Shown here: piece by piece, positions 53,985 through 63,243 of the stretch | Layout of the letters: every line of letters begins with the position of its first letter | Numbering within the stretch: the first letter of the stretch is position 1 | From: Polaribacter sp. MED152 | GTDB lineage: Bacteria; Bacteroidota; Bacteroidia; Flavobacteriales; Flavobacteriaceae | Direction: 5' to 3' | DNA length: 64,000 bases | NCBI RefSeq assembly: GCF_000152945.2 | Contig: NC_020830.1 | Coordinates: 806,001 to 870,000 of the forward strand | The notes under the pieces: model-generated | The model's database searches: none | The model's input: only the letters and a program-made list of their open reading frames with translations | What the model was told of the DNA's origin: nothing | Position numbers and translations under genes: made by a program

Positions 53985-55229
53985 CTAATTTTTTAATATT
54001 TCTTTTTGCAGCATTTCTAATGCTTTATTTACAGTTTTATCGATAACCCTTCCTCTTGGTTTTCCAAAATTAAACTCTTCTACCAAAACTTCTTTTCCTG
54101 AAGCTATTGCAATAAAAACTACACCTACACTTTTATCATTATGATCTGTGGTTGGACCTGCATTACCAGTAACAGCAATTGCATAGTCTGTTTTTAGTTT
54201 TTCTTGTACTCCAACTACCATTTCTTTGGCTACCTCTTTACTTACAACTGTATTACTTTCTATGGTTGCTTTTGATACATTTAACAAACTTTGCTTCAAC
54301 TCTGCAGAGTATGCTACAATACTACCTTTAAAGTAGGCAGAAGAACCTGCCACAGAAACTATAGTAGCTGCAATTTTACCACCTGTTAAACTTTCTGCTG
54401 TTGCTAAAGTTTTATTCGAGTTTTTTAAAAGTGTTCCTATTTTATCTTCTAGCTTTCCTCCTTCATCAAAACCACTTATAATATCTGGAATTAATGTATA
54501 CAATTTTTCTATTTGTTCATCAATAGCCTTTTCTAAGGTTGATTTATCATCACCTTTAGCAGTTAAGCGTAAACGAACTCTACCATAATTAGGTAGGTAA
54601 GCCAATTTCACAAAAGATGGTAAATTATTTTCAAACTCTTCAATTCGTTCTGCAACCACACTTTCTCCTTGGCCATAAGTCATAATTGTTTTGTGGACAA
54701 TAAAAGGTAGTTTAAATTGTTTTTGAATTTTAGGCAACACTTCATACTTCATTAAACCTTTCATTTCATTTGGTACACCAGGTAAAGAAACAAATACTGT
54801 ATTGTTTTCGTAAAACCACATTCCAGGTGCTGTGCCATATAAGTTTTTTAGAACACTTGCTTTAGTAGGTAACATTCCCTGTAATCGATTAGATTCACCA
54901 AAAGGAATTTTATATTTCTGAAATAACTCCTTTATATGTGTTACAACATCATTATTCAGTTCTAAATGATCATCAAAATAAGAAGCTATAGTATGTTTTG
55001 TAATATCATCTTTTGTTGGCCCTAAGCCACCTGTAAGAATTACAATATCTACTCTTTGCTCAGCTTCTTTTAAAGCTGCTAAAATATGTTCTTTATCATC
55101 TTGAATGGAAGATATTTGATGCACAGATACACCAATCTTATTTAATTCTGTTCCTATCCACTGAGAATTGGTATCAACGATTTGCCCAATTAAAATTTCA
55201 TCTCCTATAGTAATTATCTCTGCTTTCAT
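53985..55229 (-). CDS. cinA: CinA-family nicotinamide-nucleotide amidase
   Basis: A 414-residue two-domain CinA. The N-terminal MoaB-like part (about 1-170) has ITIGDEILIGQIVDTNSQW and LTGGLGPTKDDITK. The C-terminal PncC part (about 255-410) has TAESLTGGKIAATIVSVAGS and AVTGNAGP. It recycles NMN and hydrolyses ADP-ribose derivatives. The start overlaps the preceding stop by 4 nt (ATGA), showing translational coupling in the menB-purU run. Confidence 0.93.
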   Translation of the reverse strand: MKAEIITIGDEILIGQIVDTNSQWIGTELNKIGVSVHQISSIQDDKEHILAALKEAEQRVDIVILTGGLGPTKDDITKHTIASYFDDHLELNNDVVTHIKELFQKYKIPFGESNRLQGMLPTKASVLKNLYGTAPGMWFYENNTVFVSLPGVPNEMKGLMKYEVLPKIQKQFKLPFIVHKTIMTYGQGESVVAERIEEFENNLPSFVKLAYLPNYGRVRLRLTAKGDDKSTLEKAIDEQIEKLYTLIPDIISGFDEGGKLEDKIGTLLKNSNKTLATAESLTGGKIAATIVSVAGSSAYFKGSIVAYSAELKQSLLNVSKATIESNTVVSKEVAKEMVVGVQEKLKTDYAIAVTGNAGPTTDHNDKSVGVVFIAIASGKEVLVEEFNFGKPRGRVIDKTVNKALEMLQKEILKN

Positions 55230-55543
55230 TGCGCTCCTATTTCATCTATTTCTAAGTTGGCTTTGCTCTTTTTTTCTAAAAACAACTTCATCAACCTAAA
55301 ACATATTATACTAATTATGATACTTAAAACTATTGATAAATTTCTGTGATAATCAAGATTTTGGTCTACTTTAAAATCAGTAAATAAACCATATAATACT
55401 AGGTAAATTATTCTTATTAATAAACTTATTACAAAACCAAGACAAAAATAGATTACATTATTTTTCTGATATCTTTTTGCTAGAAAAACAAAACATATGC
55501 CCATTAAAATACAGACAAATATTTGAAAAATAAAATTTATCAA
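55226..55543 (-). CDS. small three-helix membrane protein
   Basis: A 105-residue protein with three predicted helices (about 3-22, 29-53 and 68-88) and a charged C-terminus (EKKSKANLEIDEIGAQ). I do not recognise the family. It lies 4 nt after the FAH-family gene and overlaps cinA, so it is a true member of this operon. Confidence 0.65.
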   Translation of the reverse strand: MINFIFQIFVCILMGICFVFLAKRYQKNNVIYFCLGFVISLLIRIIYLVLYGLFTDFKVDQNLDYHRNLSIVLSIIISIICFRLMKLFLEKKSKANLEIDEIGAQ

Positions 55544-55547
55544 ACTG

Positions 55548-56156
55548 TTATTTTACTCTAATATTAAAAGATTCTTTACCTTCTATAACCCCTTTTAGGT
55601 TATCGTTTTCTACAACTTTTCCTACGCCAGCAGGTGTTCCTGTAAAAATTATATCCCCTTTTTTTAACGTGAAGTACTGAGAAACATAGGCAATTAATTC
55701 ATCTACTTTCCACAACATAGCAGCTGTATTTCCATTTTGTACTATTTCATCATTTTTAACCAATTGAAAATTTAAATCATTTATGTTAAAATTTTCTTTT
55801 GGATAAAACTCACCTATTACTGCACTGCCATCAAAAGCTTTTGCTTTTTCCCAAGGCAAGCCTTTTTCTTTACATTTTGCCTGTACATCTCTTGCAGTAA
55901 AATCTATACCTAGCCCAATTTCATCATAATATTTATGAGAAAACTTGGCATCTATATGCTTACCAACTTTATTAATTTTTACTAATACCTCTACTTCATA
56001 ATGTACGTCATCAGAAAATGGTGGAATAAAAAATGGATTTTTTCTTGGTAAAATAGCAGAATCAGGTTTTAAAAATACAACAGGATTTTCTGGTTTTTCA
56101 TTTTCTAACTCCTCTATATGTTTTGCGTAATTGCGCCCAATACAAATTATTTTCAT
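55548..56156 (-). CDS. fumarylacetoacetate hydrolase family protein
   Basis: A 202-residue FAH-fold enzyme with IGRNYAKHIEELENEKP near the start, the metal ligands in HYEVEVLVKI near residue 63, and GTPAGVGKV near 175. Size and layout fit oxaloacetate tautomerase/acylpyruvase (FAHD1-like) enzymes. The ATG at 56156 is preferred to 56189, which adds eleven odd residues and would overlap purU. The gene is preceded by purU (7-nt gap). Confidence 0.85.
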   Translation of the reverse strand: MKIICIGRNYAKHIEELENEKPENPVVFLKPDSAILPRKNPFFIPPFSDDVHYEVEVLVKINKVGKHIDAKFSHKYYDEIGLGIDFTARDVQAKCKEKGLPWEKAKAFDGSAVIGEFYPKENFNINDLNFQLVKNDEIVQNGNTAAMLWKVDELIAYVSQYFTLKKGDIIFTGTPAGVGKVVENDNLKGVIEGKESFNIRVK

Positions 56157-56163
56157 AATTGAA

Positions 56164-57033
56164 TTATTCTCCTGTTTCTGGAAATACAATTGCTCTATTT
56201 CCTGAAACTATAATTTGATTATTTAAATGATATTTTACTGCTCTTGCCAATACTAGCTTTTCTGTATCTGCACCAATTCTTTTAAGAGTTTTGGTGGTGC
56301 TTTCATGATTTACATGCTTTACATCTTGATCTATAATTGGCCCTTTATCTAAATCTTCTGTGGCATAATGAGCTGTTGCTCCAATTAGTTTAACTCCTCT
56401 TTGATAGGCTCTCTCATAAGGATTTGCTCCTTGAAATGCTGGTAATGAAGAATGATGAATATTTATAATTTTACCCTCATAATCGTTAATGAAACCAGAA
56501 GATAGCACTTGCATATACCTAGCCATAACAATTAAGTCTATATTATTCTCTTCTAATAATTCTCTTACCTGTGCTTCTTGCTGCAGCTTTGTATCTTTCG
56601 ATATTGGTAAATGATAATAAGGTATACCAAACATATCTGCTACATACCTTAATTTATCATGGTTACTTATTACTAATTTTACGTTACAATTTAAACCACC
56701 TTCTCTAGATCTTTCTAACAAATCGTATAAATTATGGCTTGTATGTGAAACCATTATAGCTACATTTTGCACTTCATCTCCATAATTAACAGACCATTTA
56801 AAATCTAAAGGCGTTGCAAGGTCTAAAAAGTCTTTTTCTAAAGAAGATTTAGAAATATCTGAACCCTCAGAGTTCAGGCGAATTCGCATAAAATACGTGT
56901 TCTCTAAAGCATTTACATATTGCTGACAACTTAGAATATTGAATCCTTTCTCAAAAAAGAAACTGGTAATTTTAGCTACCAAACCTTTTTGATCTGGACA
57001 TTGTATTAAAAAAGTTACGACTTGTGATTTCAT
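56164..57033 (-). CDS. purU: formyltetrahydrofolate deformylase
   Basis: A 289-residue PurU, which releases formate from 10-formyl-THF. An N-terminal ACT domain (about 5-85) starts FLIQCPDQKGLVAKITSFF. The formyltransferase-like domain has VMARYMQVLS near residue 185 and the catalytic stretch IINIHHSSLPAFQGANPY near 201. It lies 20 nt after menB on the same strand. Confidence 0.94.
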   Translation of the reverse strand: MKSQVVTFLIQCPDQKGLVAKITSFFFEKGFNILSCQQYVNALENTYFMRIRLNSEGSDISKSSLEKDFLDLATPLDFKWSVNYGDEVQNVAIMVSHTSHNLYDLLERSREGGLNCNVKLVISNHDKLRYVADMFGIPYYHLPISKDTKLQQEAQVRELLEENNIDLIVMARYMQVLSSGFINDYEGKIINIHHSSLPAFQGANPYERAYQRGVKLIGATAHYATEDLDKGPIIDQDVKHVNHESTTKTLKRIGADTEKLVLARAVKYHLNNQIIVSGNRAIVFPETGE

Positions 57034-57053
57034 TGTATTGAATTAGGATTGAA

Positions 57054-57893
57054 CTATGGAATCCATTTTTTAGGAAAGTTTGGTTTACGCTTTTCTAAAA
57101 ACGCATCTCTACCCTCTTTTGCTTCATCTGTCATATATGCTAAACGAGTAGCTTCACCTGCAAATACTTGCTGACCAACCATGCCATCGTCTGTTAAATT
57201 CATGGCAAACTTTAGCATTTTAATAGAAGTTGGACTTTTCTCTAAAATTTCTTGTGCCCACTCATAAGCTGTACTTTCTAACTCATCATGTGGAATAACT
57301 GCATTTACCATTCCCATTTCATAAGCTTCTTGTGCTGAATAATTTCTACCTAAAAAGAAAATTTCTCTTGCTTTTTTCTGACCTACCATTTTGGCTAAAT
57401 ACGCAGAACCATAACCACCATCAAAAGACGTTACATCTGCATCTGTTTGTTTAAAAATAGCGTGTTCTTTAGAAGCCAAAGTTAAATCGCAAACCACATG
57501 TAAACTATGGCCACCACCAACTGCCCAACCAGGAACAACAGCAATAACTGCTTTTGGCATAAAACGTATTAAACGTTGAACTTCTAATATATTTAATCTG
57601 TGATACCCATCATCACCCACATAACCTTGATGACCTCTTGCTTTTTGATCTCCTCCAGAACAAAAAGAATACACACCATCTTTGGTACTTGGTCCTTCTG
57701 CAGAAAGTAAAACTACCCCAATAGAAGTATCTTCACCTGCATCATAGAAAGCATCATATAATTCTTTTGTGGTTTTTGGTCTAAATGCATTTCTAACATT
57801 TGGTCTGTTAAATGCTATTCTTGCTACACCATTACATTTTTTATACGTAATGTCTTCATATTCTTTAGCAACTTTCCATTCAGGTTGTATCAT
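57054..57893 (-). CDS. menB: 1,4-dihydroxy-2-naphthoyl-CoA synthase
   Basis: A crotonase-fold enzyme closing the second ring in menaquinone synthesis. Marks are ARIAFNRPNVRNAFRPKT near residue 24, YSFCSGGDQKARGHQGY near 73 and GWAVGGGHSLHVVCDL near 121. The length of 279 is typical. It heads the run menB-purU-FAH-membrane protein-cinA, and menD of the same pathway is at 59603-61261 in its own unit. Confidence 0.95.
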   Translation of the reverse strand: MIQPEWKVAKEYEDITYKKCNGVARIAFNRPNVRNAFRPKTTKELYDAFYDAGEDTSIGVVLLSAEGPSTKDGVYSFCSGGDQKARGHQGYVGDDGYHRLNILEVQRLIRFMPKAVIAVVPGWAVGGGHSLHVVCDLTLASKEHAIFKQTDADVTSFDGGYGSAYLAKMVGQKKAREIFFLGRNYSAQEAYEMGMVNAVIPHDELESTAYEWAQEILEKSPTSIKMLKFAMNLTDDGMVGQQVFAGEATRLAYMTDEAKEGRDAFLEKRKPNFPKKWIP

Positions 57894-57941
57894 ATTTTTG
57901 TATTTTGTACGTTCTTGTTACCGTTAAAACTTCTTTGTTTA

Positions 57942-57949
57942 CAAAAATA
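57942..57949 (-). promoter_or_regulatory. putative menB -7 box
   Basis: The minus strand reads TATTTTTG, a perfect TAnnTTTG, 49 nt before the menB ATG, inside the divergent gap with the esterase gene. Confidence 0.45.
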
Positions 57950-57962
57950 AACATTCTAACTT

Positions 57963-59120
57963 ATGATTAAGAAATCACTATCACTTATATTTTTACTTTT
58001 TTGCTTTTCTGGTTTTTCTCAAAACATTATTACCAAGCAATTAGAATCTGACATATTAGAAACTACTAGAAATTTAAGAATTTATATCCCTGCAACTTAT
58101 GAGCAAGACAGTATTAAAAACTACCCCTTAACTATTGTTTTTGATGAAGAATATCTATTTGATACTTATGTTGGTAATGCAAAACTTTTTGCAAAGAAAG
58201 ACAAAGCTCCTCAACAAATTATTGTAGGTATTTCTATGGATGAAACAAGAAGTCAAGATATTTCTTTTGACAGAAATTCTGGAAGATTATCTACAACTGC
58301 GAACTACTTTTACGAATTTGTAAGAGATGAAGTGATTTTCTATATGGAAAGCACCTATAGAACATCGCCTTTTATAACTATTGTAGGTCAGGGCTATTCT
58401 GCAAATTTAGTAACACATTATTTAAAAGAAAATACAGCTTTTATCAATGCATTTGTATGTATAAACCCAAGTTTTTCTGATTTTATAGGGCAAGAACTAC
58501 AGAGATACAACTTGCCAAAATATCAAAAAGAAGACAACACTTTTTATTTTTACACGAATAATGCAACTTCTTTTTCTAGCCAAAAAAAAGTTAAAATAGA
58601 TCAAGTTCAAAAAGGTTTATCTGGTTTAGAAATTAAAAACTTTAATGTTGTTAATGATGTTATAGAAACACCAAGCGCAGTATCAGCAATGGGAGAAGCA
58701 ATACCAAGAGCATTAACCAAGATTTTTGAGGTTTACTCTGCAATATCGAAAGAAGAATATGAAAAGAATATTAAAGAGTTATCTCCTGAAGATGCCATTT
58801 ATTATTTAGAAAACAAGTATTTAGAAATCGAATTTTTATTTGGAACCAATTTAGGTATTAGAGAAAAAGATATTTATGCTATTGAAAACATTATTATAGA
58901 AAAAGAAAATGGAGATAAGTTAAGAGACTTTGGTAAAATGATCTTAAAGCTTTTTCCTTCATCGCCTTTAGGAGAGTATTATATAGGTAGATATTACGAA
59001 ACTGGTAAAATGTTTAAAAAAGCGCTAAAATATTATAAAATTGGGTATGGAAAAATGGATCCTGCAGATCCTAATTCTGATGCTTATTACGAAAATATTT
59101 TAAGACTTGGTGGTCAATAA
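57963..59120 (+). CDS. alpha/beta-hydrolase (esterase D-like), secreted
   Basis: A 385-residue exported protein with a signal peptide (about 1-19). The first 250 residues resemble the esterase D/IroE group (RNLRIYIPATYEQDSIKNYP near 32, LTIVFDEEYLF). The usual nucleophile elbow GxSxGG reads GQGYSANL (about residue 145), so the Ser is displaced and activity is doubtful. The C-terminal part (about 265-385) contains TPR-like helices. The gene is divergent from menB. Confidence 0.75.
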   Translation: MIKKSLSLIFLLFCFSGFSQNIITKQLESDILETTRNLRIYIPATYEQDSIKNYPLTIVFDEEYLFDTYVGNAKLFAKKDKAPQQIIVGISMDETRSQDISFDRNSGRLSTTANYFYEFVRDEVIFYMESTYRTSPFITIVGQGYSANLVTHYLKENTAFINAFVCINPSFSDFIGQELQRYNLPKYQKEDNTFYFYTNNATSFSSQKKVKIDQVQKGLSGLEIKNFNVVNDVIETPSAVSAMGEAIPRALTKIFEVYSAISKEEYEKNIKELSPEDAIYYLENKYLEIEFLFGTNLGIREKDIYAIENIIIEKENGDKLRDFGKMILKLFPSSPLGEYYIGRYYETGKMFKKALKYYKIGYGKMDPADPNSDAYYENILRLGGQ

Positions 59121-59180
59121 TATAAGTTGGCAGTACAAATTTTATTCAATAATAACTGCCAACTTTAAACTGTATTCTGA

Positions 59181-59603
59181 TTACTGATTTATAAGCTCTA
59201 TCCTATCTTCTTTAATAACTATTAATTTATTTTTATAAAGATTCCCTACAGCTTTTTTAAATGCTTTCTTACTCATTTTCATGTGAAAACGTATAGAATC
59301 TGGAGAGCTTTTATCTGTCAATAATAAAAAACCTTCTCTACTATCTTTTAACTTTTGTAAAACTTTTTCTACATCAGAATCAATTACATTTCTAAAACCT
59401 TGAGGACGTAAAGAAACATCTATTTTACCATCTTCTCTTATGTTTTTAATGTAGCCAGTAACCTCCATATTTTCTTCTAATGGCTGAAAAACTTCACTTC
59501 TAAAAAGTAAACCATCAAACTCTTCATTAATTAAAACTGTATAACCTAAACCTGTTTCAGTTTCAATTACTAACTGCACTTTATCTCCTTCTTGTAAATC
59601 CAT
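59181..59603 (-). CDS. S1-domain / winged-helix protein (CvfB C-terminal-like)
   Basis: A 140-residue protein with an S1-like OB domain (about 3-65, with VTGYIKNIREDGKIDVSLRP) and a C-terminal winged helix (about 85-138). It equals the last two domains of CvfB-type RNA-binding proteins, without their first S1 repeats. The start shares one base with the menD stop (TAATG), so the two genes are translationally coupled. Confidence 0.78.
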   Translation of the reverse strand: MDLQEGDKVQLVIETETGLGYTVLINEEFDGLLFRSEVFQPLEENMEVTGYIKNIREDGKIDVSLRPQGFRNVIDSDVEKVLQKLKDSREGFLLLTDKSSPDSIRFHMKMSKKAFKKAVGNLYKNKLIVIKEDRIELINQ

Positions 59604-61261
59604 TATTTAATATATTTAAAGTATTCTTTTAAAACTTTATCATTCTCTAAACTTGGTGTAAAGATTTCTAAAATTTTAGGTTGATTTGATTCTTTATAAA
59701 AATTTTCTAATTCTTTTTGAACAGAAATCGTAGAAAACGCTTTGCTATACTCAAAATTATGCATTTTACATAAATGCTCTGCTGTTAAACAATGAGGCGT
59801 TTCGAAATATTTTGTGGCGTTTGTAGTTTTAGGACCAGGAATAATTTTAAAAATTCCACCTCCTGAATTATTCACTAATATAATTCTAAAATTTGTTGGT
59901 ATATTCTTATTCCACAAACCATTACTATCATAGAAAAAACTTAAATCTCCAGTAATAAAAATAGTTTGTCTGTTACAGGCATAAGCTGCACCAATAGCTG
60001 TAGATGTGCTACCATCAATACCACTTGTACCTCTATTACAAAACACTTCTAAAGTACTGTCTATAGTAAACATTTGCCCATATCTAATAATAGCACTATT
60101 ACTAAATTGCAACTGACTATTTTTAGGGATACTTTCTAAAACTTGCTCAAAAACCTTTAAATCAGAATGTGCTATAGTTTCTAAATATTGAACATGTTTT
60201 TGCCTTCTCTCATTTCTTACAGCCAACCAATTTGGTTGATAATTACTCTGTTTTTTAGAAATGATGCTATTAAATTTACTAAAGAAATCTACAGGTTTTG
60301 TTTGTATAAATTCAGACAAGCAGAAAAAAGTATTGGTTGCTTTTTTCTCATCAATATTCCAGTGATGTTTAGGTTGATAATCTCTTAGAAAACGTTTAAT
60401 CCTTTTAGAAACTATCATGCCACCAAATGTGATAAGAATGTCTGGTTGTAACTCTTTAAATTCTTCTTCTCCCAAAGAAAAAATAAGTTGATCTATAGAG
60501 TTTATAGCTTTAGAATGATGCAGATTAGAAGTAGTTTCTGTTAACAAAATAACTGAATCATCTTCTGAATATAAATCCATCAATTTATGCAATTCTGTAT
60601 CTGGATGATTCACACCAATCACTAACATTTTCTTATCAGAACTGTTCCATATTTTAGCCAATTCATCATAATTGATATTAGAATTATCTAAAGAACTCAT
60701 ACTTATATGAGGAAAATGAAAATCTTCTAAATCGCTTACAGTATCATACAATGGCTCATCAAAAGGTACATTAATATGAACAGGACCTTTGTTTGAGTTT
60801 GCCAATTGTAAAGCCTCACCTATTAATTGGGCATTCCTAGTTTTAAACTTTGGATTTTCAATCAAGTTGGCAGAAAATAGAATGTGATTTTCAAACACAT
60901 TTTCCTGACGAATTGTTTGTCCATCACCAATATCTATAAGATGCTTTGGTCTATCAGCAGAAATAACAACTAAAGGTATATTACTATAAAACGCTTCTGC
61001 AATTGCAGGGTAATAATTTAGTAAGGCAGAACCAGAAGTACATAAAACTGCAACCGGTTTTTGAGTTTGCTGTGCAATACCTAGCGCAAAAAACGCAGCA
61101 CACCTTTCATCTACCACACTTAACGTTTCAATTTCTGGATGATTAGAAAAACCAATAGTTAAAGGCGCATTTCTAGAACCTGGAGAAATAACAACAGTAT
61201 CAACATTAAATTGATGACAAGCTGCTATAACTAATTGTGCAAGTTCTTTTTTTGGGTACAT
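59603..61261 (-). CDS. menD: menaquinone SEPHCHC synthase
   Basis: A 552-residue thiamine-diphosphate enzyme joining 2-oxoglutarate and isochorismate. Marks are VISPGSRNAPLTIGF near residue 24, SGSALLNYYPAIAEAFY near 75, SADRPKHLIDIGDGQTIRQ near 98 (part of the substrate site), and the ThDP/Mg segment GDLSFFYDSNGLWN near 435. It has a perfect -7 box upstream. Confidence 0.95.
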   Translation of the reverse strand: MYPKKELAQLVIAACHQFNVDTVVISPGSRNAPLTIGFSNHPEIETLSVVDERCAAFFALGIAQQTQKPVAVLCTSGSALLNYYPAIAEAFYSNIPLVVISADRPKHLIDIGDGQTIRQENVFENHILFSANLIENPKFKTRNAQLIGEALQLANSNKGPVHINVPFDEPLYDTVSDLEDFHFPHISMSSLDNSNINYDELAKIWNSSDKKMLVIGVNHPDTELHKLMDLYSEDDSVILLTETTSNLHHSKAINSIDQLIFSLGEEEFKELQPDILITFGGMIVSKRIKRFLRDYQPKHHWNIDEKKATNTFFCLSEFIQTKPVDFFSKFNSIISKKQSNYQPNWLAVRNERRQKHVQYLETIAHSDLKVFEQVLESIPKNSQLQFSNSAIIRYGQMFTIDSTLEVFCNRGTSGIDGSTSTAIGAAYACNRQTIFITGDLSFFYDSNGLWNKNIPTNFRIILVNNSGGGIFKIIPGPKTTNATKYFETPHCLTAEHLCKMHNFEYSKAFSTISVQKELENFYKESNQPKILEIFTPSLENDKVLKEYFKYIK

Positions 61262-61284
61262 AAAAATCTTTAGTGATTTAAATG

Positions 61285-61292
61285 CAAAGTTA
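61285..61292 (-). promoter_or_regulatory. putative menD -7 box TAACTTTG
   Basis: The minus strand reads TAACTTTG, a perfect TAnnTTTG, 23 nt before the menD ATG. Confidence 0.5.
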
Positions 61293-61317
61293 CGAAGAGA
61301 TAAAGATTTAAAAGAAA

Positions 61318-61357
61318 AAAAAGCCAGAAACTAAATTGAATTTAATTTCTGGCTTTT
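61318..61357 (-). terminator. terminator of the transaldolase-like gene
   Basis: Stem AAAAAGCCAGAAA/TTTCTGGCTTTTT, thirteen pairs; the minus strand continues with a T-run. It stands between the aldolase gene and the menD promoter. Confidence 0.88.
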
Positions 61358-61380
61358 TATATAATTTATTTGAAAAGAAA

Positions 61381-62034
61381 TTAGTTTCCTTTATTAAAAT
61401 CTGCTAAAAATTTAGCTAAACCTATGTCTGTTAATGGGTGCTTTAATAAACCTTCAATAGCACTTAAAGGTCCTGTCATAACATCTGCACCAATTTTAGC
61501 ACAATCAATAACGTGCATTGTATGTCTTACAGAAGCAGCTAAAATTTCAGTTTCAAAACCATAATTGTTATAAATAGTTCTAATTTCTGCAATTAGATTT
61601 AAACCATCTGTAGAAATATCATCTAATCTACCAATAAATGGTGACACATAAGTTGCACCAGCTTTTGCAGCCAATAATGCCTGACCTGCTGAAAATACTA
61701 AAGTTACATTTGTTTTAATTCCTTTAGATGAGAAGTATTTACAAGCTTTAATGCCATCTTTTATCATAGGTAATTTTACTACAATCTGAGGGTTCAATGC
61801 TGCCAAAGCTTCACCTTCTTTAACCATACCATCAAAATCTGTAGAAATAACCTCTGCAGAAACATCTCCATCTACTAATTCACAAATTGCTTTGTAATGA
61901 TTAATGATATTATCTTGACCAGTAATACCTTCTTTAGCCATTAATGATGGGTTTGTTGTTACACCATCTAAAACACCTAAAGCTTGTGCTTCTTTAATCT
62001 GCTCTAAATTAGCAGTATCTACGAAAAATTTCAT
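61381..62034 (-). CDS. fsa: transaldolase-like fructose-6-phosphate aldolase family
   Basis: A 217-residue short transaldolase (MipB/TalC/FSA group). It begins [17 protein letters not shown] with [14 protein letters not shown] near residue 23. The Schiff-base Lys is in [11 protein letters not shown] near 86, and [17 protein letters not shown] lies near 167. Aldolase versus transaldolase activity cannot be separated by eye. It has its own promoter and terminator. Confidence 0.92.
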   Translation of the reverse strand: MKFFVDTANLEQIKEAQALGVLDGVTTNPSLMAKEGITGQDNIINHYKAICELVDGDVSAEVISTDFDGMVKEGEALAALNPQIVVKLPMIKDGIKACKYFSSKGIKTNVTLVFSAGQALLAAKAGATYVSPFIGRLDDISTDGLNLIAEIRTIYNNYGFETEILAASVRHTMHVIDCAKIGADVMTGPLSAIEGLLKHPLTDIGLAKFLADFNKGN

Positions 62035-62060
62035 GCGTTGAAAATTAAATTTATTTTCGT

Positions 62061-62068
62061 CAAAGATA
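62061..62068 (-). promoter_or_regulatory. putative -7 box TATCTTTG of the aldolase gene
   Basis: The minus strand reads TATCTTTG, a perfect TAnnTTTG, 26 nt before the ATG at 62034. Confidence 0.5.
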
Positions 62069-62187
62069 AAAAACTATCACTTTTCTAATGTCCATTACTC
62101 AATTATTTTTTACACATATTCGCTTAGATAAAAATGCTTAATTTTTGTTAAATAGTATCTCAATTCGTTTTTACTTTATAAAACCTT

Positions 62188-62195
62188 TACTTTTG
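62188..62195 (+). promoter_or_regulatory. putative -7 box TACTTTTG
   Basis: It matches TAnnTTTG and lies 16 nt before the TTG start of the lipoprotein gene at 62212. It supports that unusual start codon. Confidence 0.45.
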
Positions 62196-62211
62196 TAAAA
62201 AAGAGTCTATT

Positions 62212-63243
62212 TTGAATTTTATAAAAACGTTTGGTTTACTGCTAATTCTTTGTCTAGCAACATCTTGTTCTACAACTAGCTCATCAGAAATTATAGATCC
62301 TGTTACTCCTGAAATAGAAGAATGCGTTAATACTGATATTTCTATTTCTGAAGCAGATAATATTGTTGTTCCTCATGCTACAAACCCTGTTGTTTGGGAA
62401 GGTTCTTATAATGATGAAACAGTAACAATCAGCTTTACAACACCTGTTGGTACTGATGGAGAAACTGAAACTAAAGCTTTTATTTTTGATAAAAAAGATG
62501 ACTGCCTTACTAAAAATAGAGCTTACGAATATTATAATGGAGAAAATGTAGACGTTTCTGCTGTAACAGAGATGGAGGTATCAGAATTTTATATCAAAGA
62601 GTATATTGAAGATGAAAAATTTATAGGTTATGTTGTGTATACAGATCCTCATGATAAAATTACCTATTCAAAAAAATTCTATGTTGAATTTACCACAGAT
62701 GATTTTAAAGTAGACATTACCAATTTTCTACTTTTTGAAGATTGTTTATTAGACAAATTACCAATAGAAATAGACCTTAATTCTGATGGAATTGTTGATT
62801 TTAATTTAACTTATGAAGAAGTAAATGATGTTGGTAACAGACCAAGATACAATCAATACACCATTAAATTAACATCTACGTTTGAAGAGCAAAACAAGAT
62901 CTTATCTCCTATTAAAAATCAAGAGCCTTATTTTATTGTGCATGAACCGCCATTTACATCAGAAAATAAAACACAATATATTAATGGTGTAAAAGATGCT
63001 TTAGATATTTTTTACGAATATGAAGCTCCTTATCAAAACTTTAATTATTTCTTAGACAATACCTTAACCTATAGTAGTACTTTAAAGAACAATAAAGACG
63101 ATTACTATATAATTAGTATGTCTTTAAACAACGAAACCTATTATGGTTGGATTAAACTTACTGTAAATACTCAAAATTGTGAAGCTGCAATTTTAGATAC
63201 TTTTTTAAACACAACTGCAGATGAGCATGTAAGTGTGAATTAA
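62212..63243 (+). CDS. lipoprotein of unknown function with a calcium-loop-like motif
   Basis: A 343-residue exported protein (lipobox ATSC, Cys 19) with a TTG start. The sequence is acidic and strand-rich without a recognised domain. One segment, DLNSDGIVDF near residue 186, matches an EF-hand/dockerin-type calcium loop. It ends 4 nt into the convergent SDR gene. The function is unknown. Confidence 0.72.
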   Translation: MNFIKTFGLLLILCLATSCSTTSSSEIIDPVTPEIEECVNTDISISEADNIVVPHATNPVVWEGSYNDETVTISFTTPVGTDGETETKAFIFDKKDDCLTKNRAYEYYNGENVDVSAVTEMEVSEFYIKEYIEDEKFIGYVVYTDPHDKITYSKKFYVEFTTDDFKVDITNFLLFEDCLLDKLPIEIDLNSDGIVDFNLTYEEVNDVGNRPRYNQYTIKLTSTFEEQNKILSPIKNQEPYFIVHEPPFTSENKTQYINGVKDALDIFYEYEAPYQNFNYFLDNTLTYSSTLKNNKDDYYIISMSLNNETYYGWIKLTVNTQNCEAAILDTFLNTTADEHVSVN

